Positions 1 to 8,895 of a DNA stretch of 64,000 nt are shown here, piece by piece. The position numbers were made by a program, and so were the translations under genes. This stretch comes from Izhakiella australiensis (GTDB taxonomy: Bacteria; Pseudomonadota; Gammaproteobacteria; Enterobacterales; Enterobacteriaceae). The stretch is taken from assembly GCF_002006995.1 (NCBI RefSeq), contig NZ_MRUL01000019.1:1-64000 (forward strand), written 5' to 3'. Position 1 is the first letter of the stretch, and each line of letters starts with the position of its first letter. The notes below the pieces were generated by a model. It searched no databases. It was not told the origin of the DNA and saw only the letters and a program-made list of their open reading frames with translations.

Positions 1-47
1 GGGAAACCGTGTTATAAGAACTGATTGTATTTTAATCTAATTTGCAC

Positions 48-111
48 GAATTTCTGCACTCACCATCACCATACCCGCGAGTGCAGAAATTCATCCAAAT
101 CAGTGCAGAAA
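48..111. repeat. Inverted and direct TTTCTGCACT repeats at the lsrK breakpoint
   Basis: A perfect 14-bp inverted repeat, GAATTTCTGCACTC at 48-61 and its complement at 79-92, surrounds a 17-bp spacer. A third copy of the core (AGTGCAGAAA) lies at 102-111 in the same orientation as the second arm. The set sits 12 bp from the point where lsrK homology stops. It could be the end of a mobile element or an operator for a gene beyond the window. The sequence shows no transposase. Confidence 0.6.
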
Positions 112-122
112 ATTTTTCGCCG

Positions 123-737
123 CTACATCCAGTCGCGCGTTTTGAGATCCAGCAGCCCCGTTGTTCCGGCATTGGAAGGATCCACCGCCAGCTCGCCGCT
201 GAGCATATAGGCCATCCAGTCACTGATCATGGTGACCGTCGAGGCACGACGATAGATATCTGAACGATGGTGAGCCAGCCAGAGCAGACGTGGAATGGCG
301 CTCAACGCCAGCGTCTGACCGGTGCTACGATAGACTTCGCTTTCGAAGGTGTAATCGTGGATCTCTTTAAGTTCGCTGACTTCCCGTGCAGCTCTGGCGT
401 CCACGTTTGCGCAGGCCCAGACAGGCGTCCCCTCTGCATCATAGACAACAATACCTTCACGCATCGAACACGCTGAAACGGCTGCAATCGCTTCAGGTGC
501 AATCCCGGCGTTATGCAGCGCCTGACGGATGCAATCACAGGCCAGTTGCCAATTTTTCCCCAGATCAAACTCCATTGAGCCAGGAACATCCGGTACGGCA
601 AGATGTCGCCATTCCGCTTGTCCCACCGCAATTTGTTTGCCTTCCAGGTCGAAAATAACAGCGCGGACGCTTCCGGTTCCGGCGTCCAGAGCCATCAAAT
701 AATGTGCTGATTCAGAGGGGGTACAGAGTCGGGCCAT
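123..737 (-). pseudogene. lsrK: Truncated autoinducer-2 kinase LsrK
   Basis: Intact LsrK is an FGGY-family kinase of about 530 residues that phosphorylates imported AI-2; phospho-AI-2 is the inducer that releases LsrR. The first 204 residues match LsrK closely, from MARL through the N-terminal sugar-kinase signature [10 protein letters not shown] to the segment [10 protein letters not shown]. The reading frame then reads Met and a TAG stop, and the DNA beyond no longer resembles lsrK in any frame. The C-terminal FGGY half, which carries the ATP-binding lobe and the GGGD catalytic region, is missing, so the product should be inactive. The gene starts about 100 bp downstream of lsrR on the same strand, as in other lsr loci. 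A break by rearrangement, insertion or deletion is more likely than a point mutation, because homology ends abruptly. Confidence 0.88.
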
Positions 738-844
738 CGTATTAGTCCTCGGCTTATTATATCTGTCAGTGCGTCAATGCGTTCTCCACGGTACAAACGG
801 AAATTCTGTTACCCTTTGCTGCGCGCCTGCGCGGCAGATAGGCA

Positions 845-1801
845 TTACTGCCCGCTGACGATGGCGGCGGCAGTGTCCTGGTCAGTAACCAGTGCGTTGA
901 TATAACCCCCTTTCATTGCCGCCGCGATGGCTTCCGCTTTATTCACGCCGCCGGCGACGCCAATCACTGTCGGGATGGTTTTCAGGGTATTGAGGTTTAA
1001 TCCGATCAGTTCATCGTGGATCTTCATATCCGGAATCACCTGCCCTTCGCCATCGAAGAAATAGCCCAAAATGTCGCCCACGGCCCCTTTGCGGCCAATT
1101 ATCAACTGTTCACCCTTAGTGATATAGCCTGATCGAATAATGGTGGCCTCATCTTTCTGGTTGATTGCGCCGATGCCAACGATTGCCGCATCGGCAGCCT
1201 GGGCGGCCAGCAGCACATCCTGAACGCTGTTTTCATTTTTTAATGTCCGGGCAATCTCCGCTGAAGAGGCGCGAAGCGGAGCTGGGATAATGCTGACCGG
1301 ACAGGCCGCGTTGAGTTGCCCAATCCCGGTCATATAAGGTCCTACGCCACCCGACAGCGTCACCAGGCGAATTTGCTGAGCAGAAATAAACCCGCTGAGC
1401 CGTTTTAAGGTATTCATGGTCGCCTCGCCGAAGCCCGCAGCCAGAATCTGCTGCGGCTGGAGTGACTCCATCAGCATATGCGCAGCGCCGATGCCCAGGC
1501 GAACACACGCATCGGCTCCAGGGTATCCCGGAATGACCCGCACATTGTTCAGATCAAAGCGGCGACGTAATTCAGTTTCATATTCCAGACAGCCTTCAAA
1601 GCGAGAATTAATCTGTACGCGAATAATCCCGGACTGATGCCCTTTCTCCAGCAGCCGCGATACCTTAAGCCGCGTCAGCCCCAGCCTGTTGCTGATGTCG
1701 CTTTGCGTCATACCGTCGTGGTAATAGAACCACGCAATGCGTGCCACCAGCTCTTCTTCACACATCCCTTGATCGGAAACCATCGGGTCGTTAGTCGTCA
1801 T
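845..1801 (-). CDS. lsrR: LsrR, AI-2-responsive repressor of the lsr operon
   Basis: SorC/DeoR-type transcriptional repressor of lsr genes, inactivated by phospho-AI-2. An N-terminal helix-turn-helix ([20 protein letters not shown], then [15 protein letters not shown]) is followed by the sugar-phosphate-binding SorC domain. The protein matches E. coli LsrR almost throughout. The chosen ATG gives 318 residues beginning MTTNDP, aligning with E. coli MTINDS (317 residues). An in-frame ATG lies directly before it, and another, 18 codons upstream at 1855, lacks a convincing ribosome site. Divergent from lsrA with about 255 bp between them, which is the usual arrangement and lets LsrR control both directions. 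Because lsrK is broken here, the inducer cannot be made by this locus, so LsrR may repress constantly (inference). Confidence 0.95.
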   Translation of the reverse strand: MTTNDPMVSDQGMCEEELVARIAWFYYHDGMTQSDISNRLGLTRLKVSRLLEKGHQSGIIRVQINSRFEGCLEYETELRRRFDLNNVRVIPGYPGADACVRLGIGAAHMLMESLQPQQILAAGFGEATMNTLKRLSGFISAQQIRLVTLSGGVGPYMTGIGQLNAACPVSIIPAPLRASSAEIARTLKNENSVQDVLLAAQAADAAIVGIGAINQKDEATIIRSGYITKGEQLIIGRKGAVGDILGYFFDGEGQVIPDMKIHDELIGLNLNTLKTIPTVIGVAGGVNKAEAIAAAMKGGYINALVTDQDTAAAIVSGQ

Positions 1802-1869
1802 CATTCTGTCTTCACTTTGAACATATCGAATTTCTGAACGCAATTGTTCATTCATCGGTGGTTAATAAC

Positions 1870-1885
1870 TGTGATTAAATCCACA
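1870..1885. promoter_or_regulatory. Putative CRP site in the lsrR-lsrA control region
   Basis: TGTGA-TTAAAT-CCACA matches the CRP consensus TGTGA-N6-TCACA at 9 of 10 conserved bases. It lies about 70 bp upstream of lsrR and 170 bp upstream of lsrA. In E. coli and Salmonella the lsr operon needs cAMP-CRP, so the assignment fits known biology; the site itself is read from sequence only. Confidence 0.65.
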
Positions 1886-1985
1886 TTTCAGTGGCTTTTA
1901 TTTGAACACATTTTATTACTGCAATCATTTTATCATGAAACGTGATCTGTTCGTCGGTTTTATGGCTAGTTAGGTCATAAGGTTA

Positions 1986-2018
1986 TGAACAATTCGAATC
2001 GCACAATACATTTGTTCA
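1986..2018. promoter_or_regulatory. Candidate LsrR operator: inverted TGAACAA repeat
   Basis: TGAACAA (1986-1992) and TTGTTCA (2012-2018) form a perfect inverted repeat 39 bp ahead of the lsrA start codon. Further TGAACA or TGTTCA words occur at 1818-1823, 1845-1850 and 1903-1908, so the divergent region holds five such half-sites. The position suits a repressor site over the lsrA promoter. That LsrR is the protein that binds is inference. Confidence 0.45.
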
Positions 2019-2056
2019 ACCTGATTTTACCCAGGCCGAACGGAGGTGGCACGTAA

Positions 2057-3604
2057 ATGAGTCGCGAAAACATCGCCCCCCTACTTAGCGCACAATCTGT
2101 CTGTAAGCAGTACTCTGGCGTCAACGTACTGAAAGGCATTGACTTTGTCTTGCGCAAAGGCGAAGTCCATGCGCTGCTGGGAGGGAATGGTGCCGGGAAA
2201 TCCACGCTGATGAAAATCATCGCCGGTATTACCCCGGCGGATAGTGGAAGCATTGAGATTGAGGGTTCCCGCTGTACAAAACTGACGCCGATCCTGGCGC
2301 ATCAGTTGGGGATCTACCTGGTACCGCAGGAGCCGCTACTCTTCCCCAGCCTGACGGTAAAAGAGAATGTCCTGTTTGGTCTGCCCAAACACCAGAGCTC
2401 GACGCAAAAAATGAGTGCGATGCTGGGCGTTCTGGGCTGTCAGTTTGATATTAACAGTCCGGCAAGTTCTCTGGATGTCGCCGATCGACAAATGGTCGAA
2501 ATTATGCGCGGGCTGATGCGCGATTCGCGAATTTTGATTCTTGATGAACCCACGGCCTCACTCACACCGGCGGAAACCGATCGCTTGTTCAGTCGTCTGC
2601 GTGAGTTGTTGAGCACCGGCGTGGGGATCGTCTTTATCTCCCACAAGCTGCCAGAAATACGCCAGATTGCGGATTACATTAGCGTGATGCGGGACGGAAC
2701 TATTGCGCTCTCCGGTAAAACAGCGGACCTGAGCACAGACGAGATTATCCAGGCTATCACGCCGGCTTCACGCACAAATGCGCTCAGTGCGACGCAGAAA
2801 CTGTGGCTGGAACTGCCCGGCAACCGTCCGCAGCGCGATGCGGGCGCCCCGGTGTTGAGCCTCGAGAATGTGACCGGAGAAGGATTCATGAACGTCAGTT
2901 TCGAGGTGCGTGCCGGGGAAATTTTAGGTCTGGCCGGTCTGGTCGGCGCCGGGCGAACCGAACTTGCCGAAACGCTTTACGGGCTAAGACCTCTGCGGGC
3001 CGGGCGCGTGGTACTCGGCGGCAAGGATATCTCCGCGCTTTCCACACGCGAGCGTCTGCAACATGGTCTGGTGTATTTGCCGGAGGATCGGCAATCATCA
3101 GGACTGAATCTGGATGCCTCGCTGGCATGGAATGTTTGCGCATTGACCCATAACCACAGCGGTTTCTGGGTCAATCCGGCAAAAGATAGCGCCACGCTCG
3201 AACGCTACCGTCGCGCACTCAATATCAAGCTGAACGATCCCGAACAGCCAGCCCGCACGCTCTCCGGCGGTAATCAGCAAAAAATTCTGATCGCCAAATG
3301 CCTCGAAGCCTCGCCGCAGGTGCTGATTGTCGATGAGCCGACGCGCGGTGTGGACGTTTCTGCCCGTAACGATATCTATCAGCTGCTTCGCAGTATTACA
3401 TCCCAGAATGTCGCGGTACTTTTCATCTCTTCCGACCTGGAGGAAATCGAACAGATGGCCGATCGCGTTTACGTCATGCACCAGGGTGAAATGGGCAGCG
3501 ATGCCCTGCTGGGCGATGAGATTAATGTCGACACCATCATGCACGTCGCGTTCGGCGATCGCACGTCAGGGACTACACCACATTCCGGGGAAGCGCCATG
3601 CTGA
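2057..3604 (+). CDS. lsrA: LsrA, AI-2 importer ATP-binding protein
   Basis: ATPase subunit of the LsrACDB ABC importer that brings AI-2 into the cytoplasm. The 515-residue protein has two ABC domains like other sugar-importer ATPases. Domain one carries Walker [10 protein letters not shown] at residues 42-50 and Walker [10 protein letters not shown]. Domain two has a degenerate P-loop (GLVGAGRTE), signature LSGGNQQK and Walker [10 protein letters not shown]. Length agrees with E. coli LsrA (511). A strong ribosome site, GGAGG, precedes the ATG. First gene of the lsrACDBFGE operon; its end overlaps lsrC by 7 bp, implying coupled translation. Expression should follow CRP activation and LsrR repression. 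Confidence 0.96.
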   Translation: MSRENIAPLLSAQSVCKQYSGVNVLKGIDFVLRKGEVHALLGGNGAGKSTLMKIIAGITPADSGSIEIEGSRCTKLTPILAHQLGIYLVPQEPLLFPSLTVKENVLFGLPKHQSSTQKMSAMLGVLGCQFDINSPASSLDVADRQMVEIMRGLMRDSRILILDEPTASLTPAETDRLFSRLRELLSTGVGIVFISHKLPEIRQIADYISVMRDGTIALSGKTADLSTDEIIQAITPASRTNALSATQKLWLELPGNRPQRDAGAPVLSLENVTGEGFMNVSFEVRAGEILGLAGLVGAGRTELAETLYGLRPLRAGRVVLGGKDISALSTRERLQHGLVYLPEDRQSSGLNLDASLAWNVCALTHNHSGFWVNPAKDSATLERYRRALNIKLNDPEQPARTLSGGNQQKILIAKCLEASPQVLIVDEPTRGVDVSARNDIYQLLRSITSQNVAVLFISSDLEEIEQMADRVYVMHQGEMGSDALLGDEINVDTIMHVAFGDRTSGTTPHSGEAPC

Positions 3605-4647
3605 AATTTATCCAGAATAACCGCGAAGCAACCGCACTGCTGGCCGTACTGCTGCTGTTCGTGCTGCCCGGGATGCTCGACAGCCAGTATCTCAACCTTC
3701 AAACGCTGGCGATGATCTTCAGCAGCGCTCAAATCCTCATGCTGCTGGCGCTCGGTGCGACGCTGGTCATGCTGACCCGCAACATCGACGTGTCGGTCGG
3801 TTCGATCACCGGGATGTGTGCCGTGCTTCTGGGGCTGCTGCTGAACGCGGGATACTCCTTGCCGATGGCCTGCGTGGCGACGCTGCTACTTGGACTACTG
3901 GCGGGATTTTTCAATGGCGTGCTGGTCGCCTGGCTGAAAATCCCGGCGATTGTCGCCACTCTGGGTACGCTTGGCCTGTATCGCGGCGTCATGCTGCTCT
4001 GGACGGGCGGTAAATGGATTGAGGGATTGCCGGCGCAGCTTAAGCAACTCTCTGCCCCCGTGTTCCTCGGGATCTCCGCCATCGGCTGGCTGACTCTGCT
4101 GCTGGTGCTGCTGATGGCCTGGCTGCTGGCAAAAACCGCCTTTGGCCGCTGTTTCTATGCCACCGGGGATAATTTGCAGGGCGCGCGCCAACTTGGCGTA
4201 CGTACCGAAGCCATCCGCATTCTGGCCTTCTCGCTCAATGGCTGCATGGCGGCTCTGGCCGGGATCGTCTTTGCCTCGCAGATTGGCTTTATCCCTAATC
4301 AGACGGGAACCGGGCTGGAAATGAAAGCCATTGCCGCCTGCGTACTGGGTGGAATCAGCCTGCTGGGCGGGTCTGGGACAATCATTGGCGCCGTGCTCGG
4401 CGCCTATTTCCTGACTCAAATCGACAGCGTACTGGTCCTGCTGCGCATTCCGGCGTGGTGGAATGACTTTATTGCCGGTCTTGTCCTGCTGGCGGTGCTG
4501 GTTTTTGACGGCCGACTGCGCCGGGCGCTGGAACGCAATATCCGCCGGCAAAAATATGCCCGCTTCACTCCGCCGCCCCAGCCGCGTCCGTCGGCAAAAA
4601 GAGCAGCAGATACTGTGCGTACCGCCAAAAAAAATGAGGTTGCCTGA
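3598..4647 (+). CDS. lsrC: LsrC, AI-2 importer permease
   Basis: One of the two integral-membrane permeases of the Lsr importer, BPD_transp_2 family (as RbsC). The 349 residues form about nine or ten hydrophobic segments, with the family signature region near [20 protein letters not shown] and a loop ending in the charged tail [12 protein letters not shown]. coli LsrC has 342 residues. The start codon lies inside the end of lsrA, and the stop overlaps the lsrD start by one base (TGATG), so the ABC genes are translated in step. It forms a membrane heterodimer with LsrD, energised by LsrA and fed by LsrB. Confidence 0.95.
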   Translation: MLKFIQNNREATALLAVLLLFVLPGMLDSQYLNLQTLAMIFSSAQILMLLALGATLVMLTRNIDVSVGSITGMCAVLLGLLLNAGYSLPMACVATLLLGLLAGFFNGVLVAWLKIPAIVATLGTLGLYRGVMLLWTGGKWIEGLPAQLKQLSAPVFLGISAIGWLTLLLVLLMAWLLAKTAFGRCFYATGDNLQGARQLGVRTEAIRILAFSLNGCMAALAGIVFASQIGFIPNQTGTGLEMKAIAACVLGGISLLGGSGTIIGAVLGAYFLTQIDSVLVLLRIPAWWNDFIAGLVLLAVLVFDGRLRRALERNIRRQKYARFTPPPQPRPSAKRAADTVRTAKKNEVA

Positions 4648-5645
4648 TGACTCGTTTACATCGTTACGGCTGGGAACTGGCGCTCGCCGCGCTACTGGTG
4701 ATTGAGATTCTGGGATTCGGCGCCCTCAATCCGCGCCTGCTGAATCTGAGCGTACTGCTGTTCAGCACCAGCGACTTTATCTGTATTGGCATTGTCGCCC
4801 TGCCTTTAACCATGGTGATCGTCAGCGGCGGGATCGATATCTCCTTCGGTTCCACGATGGGGCTGTGCGCCATCGCGCTGGGGGTGATGTTCCAGGGCGG
4901 CGTCCCGCTTGCGCTGGCCATTATCCTGACGCTCGCGCTGGGCGCGCTGTGCGGGCTGATCAACGCCGGACTGATTATCTACACGGGCGTGAACCCGCTG
5001 GTCATCACCCTGGGAACCTTATACCTGTTTGGCGGCAGCGCACTGCTGCTGTCGGGGATAGCGGGAGCGACCGGTTACGAAGGTATCGGCGGTTTCCCAC
5101 AGGGTTTCATCGATTTTGCCAACCTTGATGTGCTGGGCCTGCCCGTACCACTGATCTTCTTTCTCGTCAGCGTGCTGTTTTTCTGGTTGCTGATGCATCG
5201 AACCCACGCCGGACGAAATGTCCTCCTGATTGGGCAAAGCCCCCGCGTGGCGCTGTATAGCGCTATCCCGGTGAACAGGACGCTGTACGCACTGTACGCG
5301 ATGACCGGCTTTGCCTCGGCGGTCTCAGCTGTGCTGCTGGTCTCTTACTTTGGCTCTGCGCGTTCTGATCTGGGGGTCTCCTTCCTGATGCCGGCCATTA
5401 CGGCCGTTGTTCTGGGCGGCGCCAATATCTACGGAGGTTCCGGGTCAATTCTCGGCACCGCTATTGCTGCGCTGTTAGTGGGCTATCTGCAGCAAGGGTT
5501 GCAGATGGCTGGCGTGCCTAATCAGGTATCCAGCGCCCTCTCCGGCGCATTACTTATTGTTGTTGTTGTCGGTCGTTCCCTCAGCCTGCATCGTCAGCAG
5601 ATTAAAGACTGGATGGCGCGTCGTCGCGCCATCCGGCAGGCCTGA
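4647..5645 (+). CDS. lsrD: LsrD, AI-2 importer permease
   Basis: Second membrane permease of the AI-2 importer, in the same family as LsrC. The protein has 332 residues (E. coli LsrD 330) and eight to ten hydrophobic stretches, with the conserved permease segment [17 protein letters not shown] near residue 60 and a basic C-terminus. The ATG overlaps the lsrC stop codon. About 26 bp separates it from lsrB. There is no sign of decay in any of the transporter genes, in contrast to lsrK. Confidence 0.95.
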   Translation: MTRLHRYGWELALAALLVIEILGFGALNPRLLNLSVLLFSTSDFICIGIVALPLTMVIVSGGIDISFGSTMGLCAIALGVMFQGGVPLALAIILTLALGALCGLINAGLIIYTGVNPLVITLGTLYLFGGSALLLSGIAGATGYEGIGGFPQGFIDFANLDVLGLPVPLIFFLVSVLFFWLLMHRTHAGRNVLLIGQSPRVALYSAIPVNRTLYALYAMTGFASAVSAVLLVSYFGSARSDLGVSFLMPAITAVVLGGANIYGGSGSILGTAIAALLVGYLQQGLQMAGVPNQVSSALSGALLIVVVVGRSLSLHRQQIKDWMARRRAIRQA

Positions 5646-5671
5646 AGCCCATTGCCCTAAAGGAAAAGTAC

Positions 5672-6694
5672 ATGACTATTCAGAGCATTAAAAAAATTGC
5701 CGTAATCAGTACCCTTAGCCTTGCGATGTTTACCCTCAACGCTTATGCCGCAGAGCGAATTGCGTTTATCCCGAAACTGGTTGGCGTGGGATTCTTTACC
5801 AGTGGCGGTAACGGCGCCCTGGAGGCCGGCAAAGAGCTTGGCGTCGATGTCACCTATGACGGTCCAACAGAGCCCAGCGTGTCTGGTCAGGTTCAGCTCA
5901 TCAATAACTTCGTTAACCAGGGATATAACGCCATTGTGGTTTCCGCCGTTTCCCCTGATGGCTTATGTCCGGCGTTAAAGCGTGCCATGCAACGCGGTGT
6001 GAAAATCCTGACCTGGGATTCTGACACCAAACCGGAATGTCGCTCGTACTATATCGACCAGGGCACGCCGGCCCAGTTAGGCGGCATGCTGGTCGATATG
6101 GCCGCCAATCAGGTCAAAAAAGAGAAAGCCAAAGTGGCCTTCTTCTATTCCAGTCCGACCGTGACCGATCAGAACCAGTGGGTGAAAAAGGCAAAAGAAA
6201 AAATCACCAAAGATCATCCGGGCTGGGAAGTCGTCACGACCCAATTTGGCTATAACGACGCCACCAAATCGCTGCAAACCGCAGAAGGCATCATTAAAGC
6301 TTATCCCGATCTCGACGCCATCATCGCGCCCGATGCCAATGCCCTTCCCGCCGCCGCTCAGGCTGCTGAAAACCTGAAAAACACCCGCGTGGCCATTGTC
6401 GGATTCAGTACGCCAAACGTAATGCGCCCTTATGTTCAACGCGGCACGGTGAAAGAGTTCGGCCTCTGGGACGTGGTCCAGCAGGGCAAAATATCGGTGT
6501 ACGTCGCTGACGCGTTGCTGAAAAAAGGCGATATGAATAGCGGTGACAAGCTGGACATTCCCGGCGTGGGCAAGGTCGAGGTCTCACCGAACAGCGTACA
6601 GGGCTACAGCTACGAGGCGAAGGGCAATGGCATTGTGCTTCTGCCTGAACGCGTGGTGTTTACCAAAGAGAATATCGATAAATACAATTTCTGA
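5672..6694 (+). CDS. lsrB: LsrB, periplasmic AI-2-binding protein
   Basis: Soluble receptor that captures AI-2 (the R-THMF form in Salmonella) and delivers it to LsrCD. A Sec signal peptide covers about residues 1-26 (basic MTIQSIKK, hydrophobic core, cleavage after AYA). The mature part is a type I periplasmic-binding fold of the ribose-binding group, opening with [19 protein letters not shown]. The 340 residues equal the usual family length. An AAAGGAAAAG ribosome site lies about 7 bp before the ATG. Whether the pocket residues match the R-THMF or S-THMF binder cannot be settled by eye. Confidence 0.96.
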   Translation: MTIQSIKKIAVISTLSLAMFTLNAYAAERIAFIPKLVGVGFFTSGGNGALEAGKELGVDVTYDGPTEPSVSGQVQLINNFVNQGYNAIVVSAVSPDGLCPALKRAMQRGVKILTWDSDTKPECRSYYIDQGTPAQLGGMLVDMAANQVKKEKAKVAFFYSSPTVTDQNQWVKKAKEKITKDHPGWEVVTTQFGYNDATKSLQTAEGIIKAYPDLDAIIAPDANALPAAAQAAENLKNTRVAIVGFSTPNVMRPYVQRGTVKEFGLWDVVQQGKISVYVADALLKKGDMNSGDKLDIPGVGKVEVSPNSVQGYSYEAKGNGIVLLPERVVFTKENIDKYNF

Positions 6695-6722
6695 GTTTTC
6701 TTCCGTCACTGTGGAGTAAAAA

Positions 6723-7598
6723 ATGGCTGATTTAGATGACCTAAAAGATGGTAAGGATTTCCATACCGATACGCCGCAACGCAATACCCAGTACACGCTT
6801 AAAGGGTGCGGCGCACTTGACTGGGGGATGCAGTCCCGCCTGTCGCGCATTTTTAATCCCGAGACGGGAAGAACGGTCATGCTTGCGTTTGACCATGGCT
6901 ATTTTCAGGGGCCGACGACGGGGCTGGAGCGTATCGATATCAATATCGCCCCCCTATTCCCGCTCGCCGATGTGCTGATGTGTACACGCGGCATCCTGCG
7001 CAGCGTGGTCCCCCCCGCCACCAACAAGCCGGTGGTCCTGCGCGCTTCTGGCGCTAATTCTATTCTCACCGAGTTAAGCAATGAGGCGGTCGCGCTCTCC
7101 ATGGATGATGCCGTGCGTCTCAACAGCTGCGCGGTAGCGGCACAGGTGTATATCGGCAGCGAGTACGAACACCAGTCGATCAAAAATATCATTCAGTTGA
7201 TCGATGCCGGCATCAAAGTCGGCATGCCGACAATGGCGGTGACCGGCGTGGGGAAAGATATGGTGCGCGACCAGCGCTACTTCTCACTCGCTACCCGGAT
7301 CGCCGCAGAGATGGGGGCGCAGATCATCAAGACCTACTATGTTGATAAAGGTTTTGAGCGCATCGCCGCAGGTTGCCCGGTGCCGATTGTTATCGCGGGA
7401 GGCAAAAAATTACCGGAACGCGAAGCGCTTGAGATGTGCTGGCAAGCCATCGATCAGGGGGCATCCGGTGTCGATATGGGACGCAACATCTTCCAGTCCG
7501 ACCATCCTGTCGCCATGATGAAGGCCGTCCATGCGGTGGTACACGCGAATGAAACCGCTGACCGCGCGTATGAACGCTATCTGAGCGAGAAAAACTAA
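6723..7598 (+). CDS. lsrF: LsrF, phospho-AI-2 thiolase
   Basis: Cytoplasmic enzyme with a class I aldolase fold. In E. coli, LsrF takes the isomer made by LsrG (3-hydroxy-2,4-pentadione-5-phosphate) and transfers an acetyl group to CoA, giving dihydroxyacetone phosphate and acetyl-CoA. The 291-residue protein has the barrel strands and the conserved blocks [14 protein letters not shown] near residue 60, [12 protein letters not shown] near the end and [10 protein letters not shown] between. Spacing to lsrB is 28 bp and to lsrG about 50 bp. Its substrate depends on LsrK, so it has little to act on in this strain if no other kinase exists (inference). Confidence 0.94.
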   Translation: MADLDDLKDGKDFHTDTPQRNTQYTLKGCGALDWGMQSRLSRIFNPETGRTVMLAFDHGYFQGPTTGLERIDINIAPLFPLADVLMCTRGILRSVVPPATNKPVVLRASGANSILTELSNEAVALSMDDAVRLNSCAVAAQVYIGSEYEHQSIKNIIQLIDAGIKVGMPTMAVTGVGKDMVRDQRYFSLATRIAAEMGAQIIKTYYVDKGFERIAAGCPVPIVIAGGKKLPEREALEMCWQAIDQGASGVDMGRNIFQSDHPVAMMKAVHAVVHANETADRAYERYLSEKN

Positions 7599-7647
7599 CA
7601 AGGTCATGGGCGTGCCTGGCGGGCCCATGCGTTTCAAGGAGAGCAAT

Positions 7648-7938
7648 ATGCATGTCACTCTGGTGGAAATTAACGTCCACGAAGATAAAGTCGCCGAATT
7701 TATCGAAGTATTTCGCCTCAATCACCTGGGGTCTGTGCGTGAAGAGGGGAATCTGCGTTTTGATGTATTGCAGGATCCTGAGGTTAAGAGCCGCTTTTAT
7801 ATTTATGAAGCCTATAAAGATGAAGCCGCCGTTGCGTTTCATAAAACAACACCCCACTACCTTGCCTGTGTTGAGAAACTGGAATCGCTGATGAGCGGCC
7901 CACGAAAAAAACGCGTCTTTAATGGATTGATGCCATAA
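7648..7938 (+). CDS. lsrG: LsrG, phospho-AI-2 isomerase
   Basis: Small ABM-fold enzyme that isomerises phospho-AI-2 before LsrF acts, removing the inducer and resetting the switch. The chosen ATG yields 96 residues beginning [15 protein letters not shown], nearly identical to E. coli LsrG and the same length, and it follows a clear AAGGAGAG ribosome site. An earlier in-frame ATG at 7606 would add 14 residues that homologues lack. It lies 10 bp ahead of lsrE. Confidence 0.95.
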   Translation: MHVTLVEINVHEDKVAEFIEVFRLNHLGSVREEGNLRFDVLQDPEVKSRFYIYEAYKDEAAVAFHKTTPHYLACVEKLESLMSGPRKKRVFNGLMP

Positions 7939-7948
7939 GGATCTAAAA

Positions 7949-8692
7949 ATGAACCGCCACTTTTCCGGATTGAATCGCGCGGAGTGCGTATCGCTGATGA
8001 AACGCTACCCGTTAAGCATCGGCATTCTTGCCGGTCAGTGGCTCAAACTCGGGGAGTACCAGCAAAATCTTCACGCGCTTGAACAACCCGTTGTTCATCT
8101 GGATCTGATGGACGGGCATTTTTGCCCTCAGTTCACCGTCGGCCCCTGGGCTATCGCGCAATTGCCACAGCAGATGATTAAGGATGTCCATCTTATGGTG
8201 GATAATCCCTGGCCCGTGGTGCAGGCCAGCGTAAAGGCAGGAGCACACTGCGTCACGCTGCAGGTGGAAAACACGCCGCATATGCACCATATGCTCCATT
8301 GGCTGGGTGAGCAAAGCGCTGAAGTCTCCGGCGGTACGATGCCGGTGTTGCGAGGGATTAGCCTGTGCCCCGCAACGCCACTGGAACACATTTTGCCGGT
8401 CATTGAATACGTTGAAATCGTACAAATTCTGGCAGTAAACCCTGGCTACGGTAGCAAGCTCAGCACGCCAGCCTTACTCCGGCGCATCGCCCAGGTTGTC
8501 GCATTACTCAATGCAGCCGGTAAGCGAAACGCCATTCTGCTGGCGGTTGACGGTTCGCTAAAGCTGGAAGAACTTCCCGGGATAATCGCCAGCGGCGTTG
8601 ATCGTGTGGTATCCGGCAGCGCGCTCTTCAGCAACGATGCGCTGGCGGATAATATCTCTCGCTGGCTGGCTACAATTCATGCAGCGAAATAA
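7949..8692 (+). CDS. lsrE: LsrE, ribulose-phosphate 3-epimerase family protein
   Basis: A TIM-barrel protein of the ribulose-5-phosphate 3-epimerase family, 247 residues. The phosphate- and metal-binding blocks of the family are visible: HLDLMDGHFCPQFTVGP near residue 50, DVHLMVDNP near 85, LAVNPGYGSK near 160 and VSGSALF near 220. It resembles Salmonella LsrE, the last gene of that lsr operon, which the E. coli K-12 operon lacks. Its precise step in AI-2 processing is not established. The final codons form one arm of a hairpin. Confidence 0.88.
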   Translation: MNRHFSGLNRAECVSLMKRYPLSIGILAGQWLKLGEYQQNLHALEQPVVHLDLMDGHFCPQFTVGPWAIAQLPQQMIKDVHLMVDNPWPVVQASVKAGAHCVTLQVENTPHMHHMLHWLGEQSAEVSGGTMPVLRGISLCPATPLEHILPVIEYVEIVQILAVNPGYGSKLSTPALLRRIAQVVALLNAAGKRNAILLAVDGSLKLEELPGIIASGVDRVVSGSALFSNDALADNISRWLATIHAAK

Positions 8693-8723
8693 GAGCAGGT
8701 CTGTTTTCTTATTTCGCTGCATG
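8678..8723 (+). terminator. 16-bp perfect hairpin over the lsrE stop codon
   Basis: CATGCAGCGAAATAAG at 8678-8693 is exactly complementary to 8708-8723, with a 14-nt loop. The left arm includes the final lsrE codons and stop. There is no long T run after it, so it may act as a 3' stabilising or weak termination structure at the end of the lsr operon. Confidence 0.5.
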
Positions 8724-8820
8724 CCCATTCTTTTGAACATATCCAGAGAGTACCCTCAAAAATTCCATTGAAAAAACCGTGCTTCCCGTTGCTAACCGCT
8801 GCCAGAAAATGCCAGACACA

Positions 8821-8848
8821 AAAACAAAAAAGCCCGCGGCGCGGGCTT
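8821..8848 (-). terminator. Rho-independent terminator of guaBA
   Basis: Read on the minus strand, AAGCCCGC-GCC-GCGGGCTT forms an 8-bp GC-rich stem followed directly by TTTTTTGTTTT. It sits about 50 bp past the guaA stop. Confidence 0.88.
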
Positions 8849-8895
8849 AGAGGTGTCTTACTGCTTATACGTGCAGGCTATTGCCAGACGCGAAA

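Noticed and set aside
48..92. attC-like recombination site at the left edge
   Set aside because: The inverted repeat is perfect and lacks the R and L box core motifs of integron attC sites; no cassette gene is visible.
1802..1855. Longer LsrR beginning at 1855
   Set aside because: The extra 18 residues are not found in E. coli LsrR and the upstream ATG has no clear ribosome site.
3895..4551. 218-codon open frame opposite lsrC
   Set aside because: Gln/Arg/Pro-rich shadow translation of a membrane permease gene.
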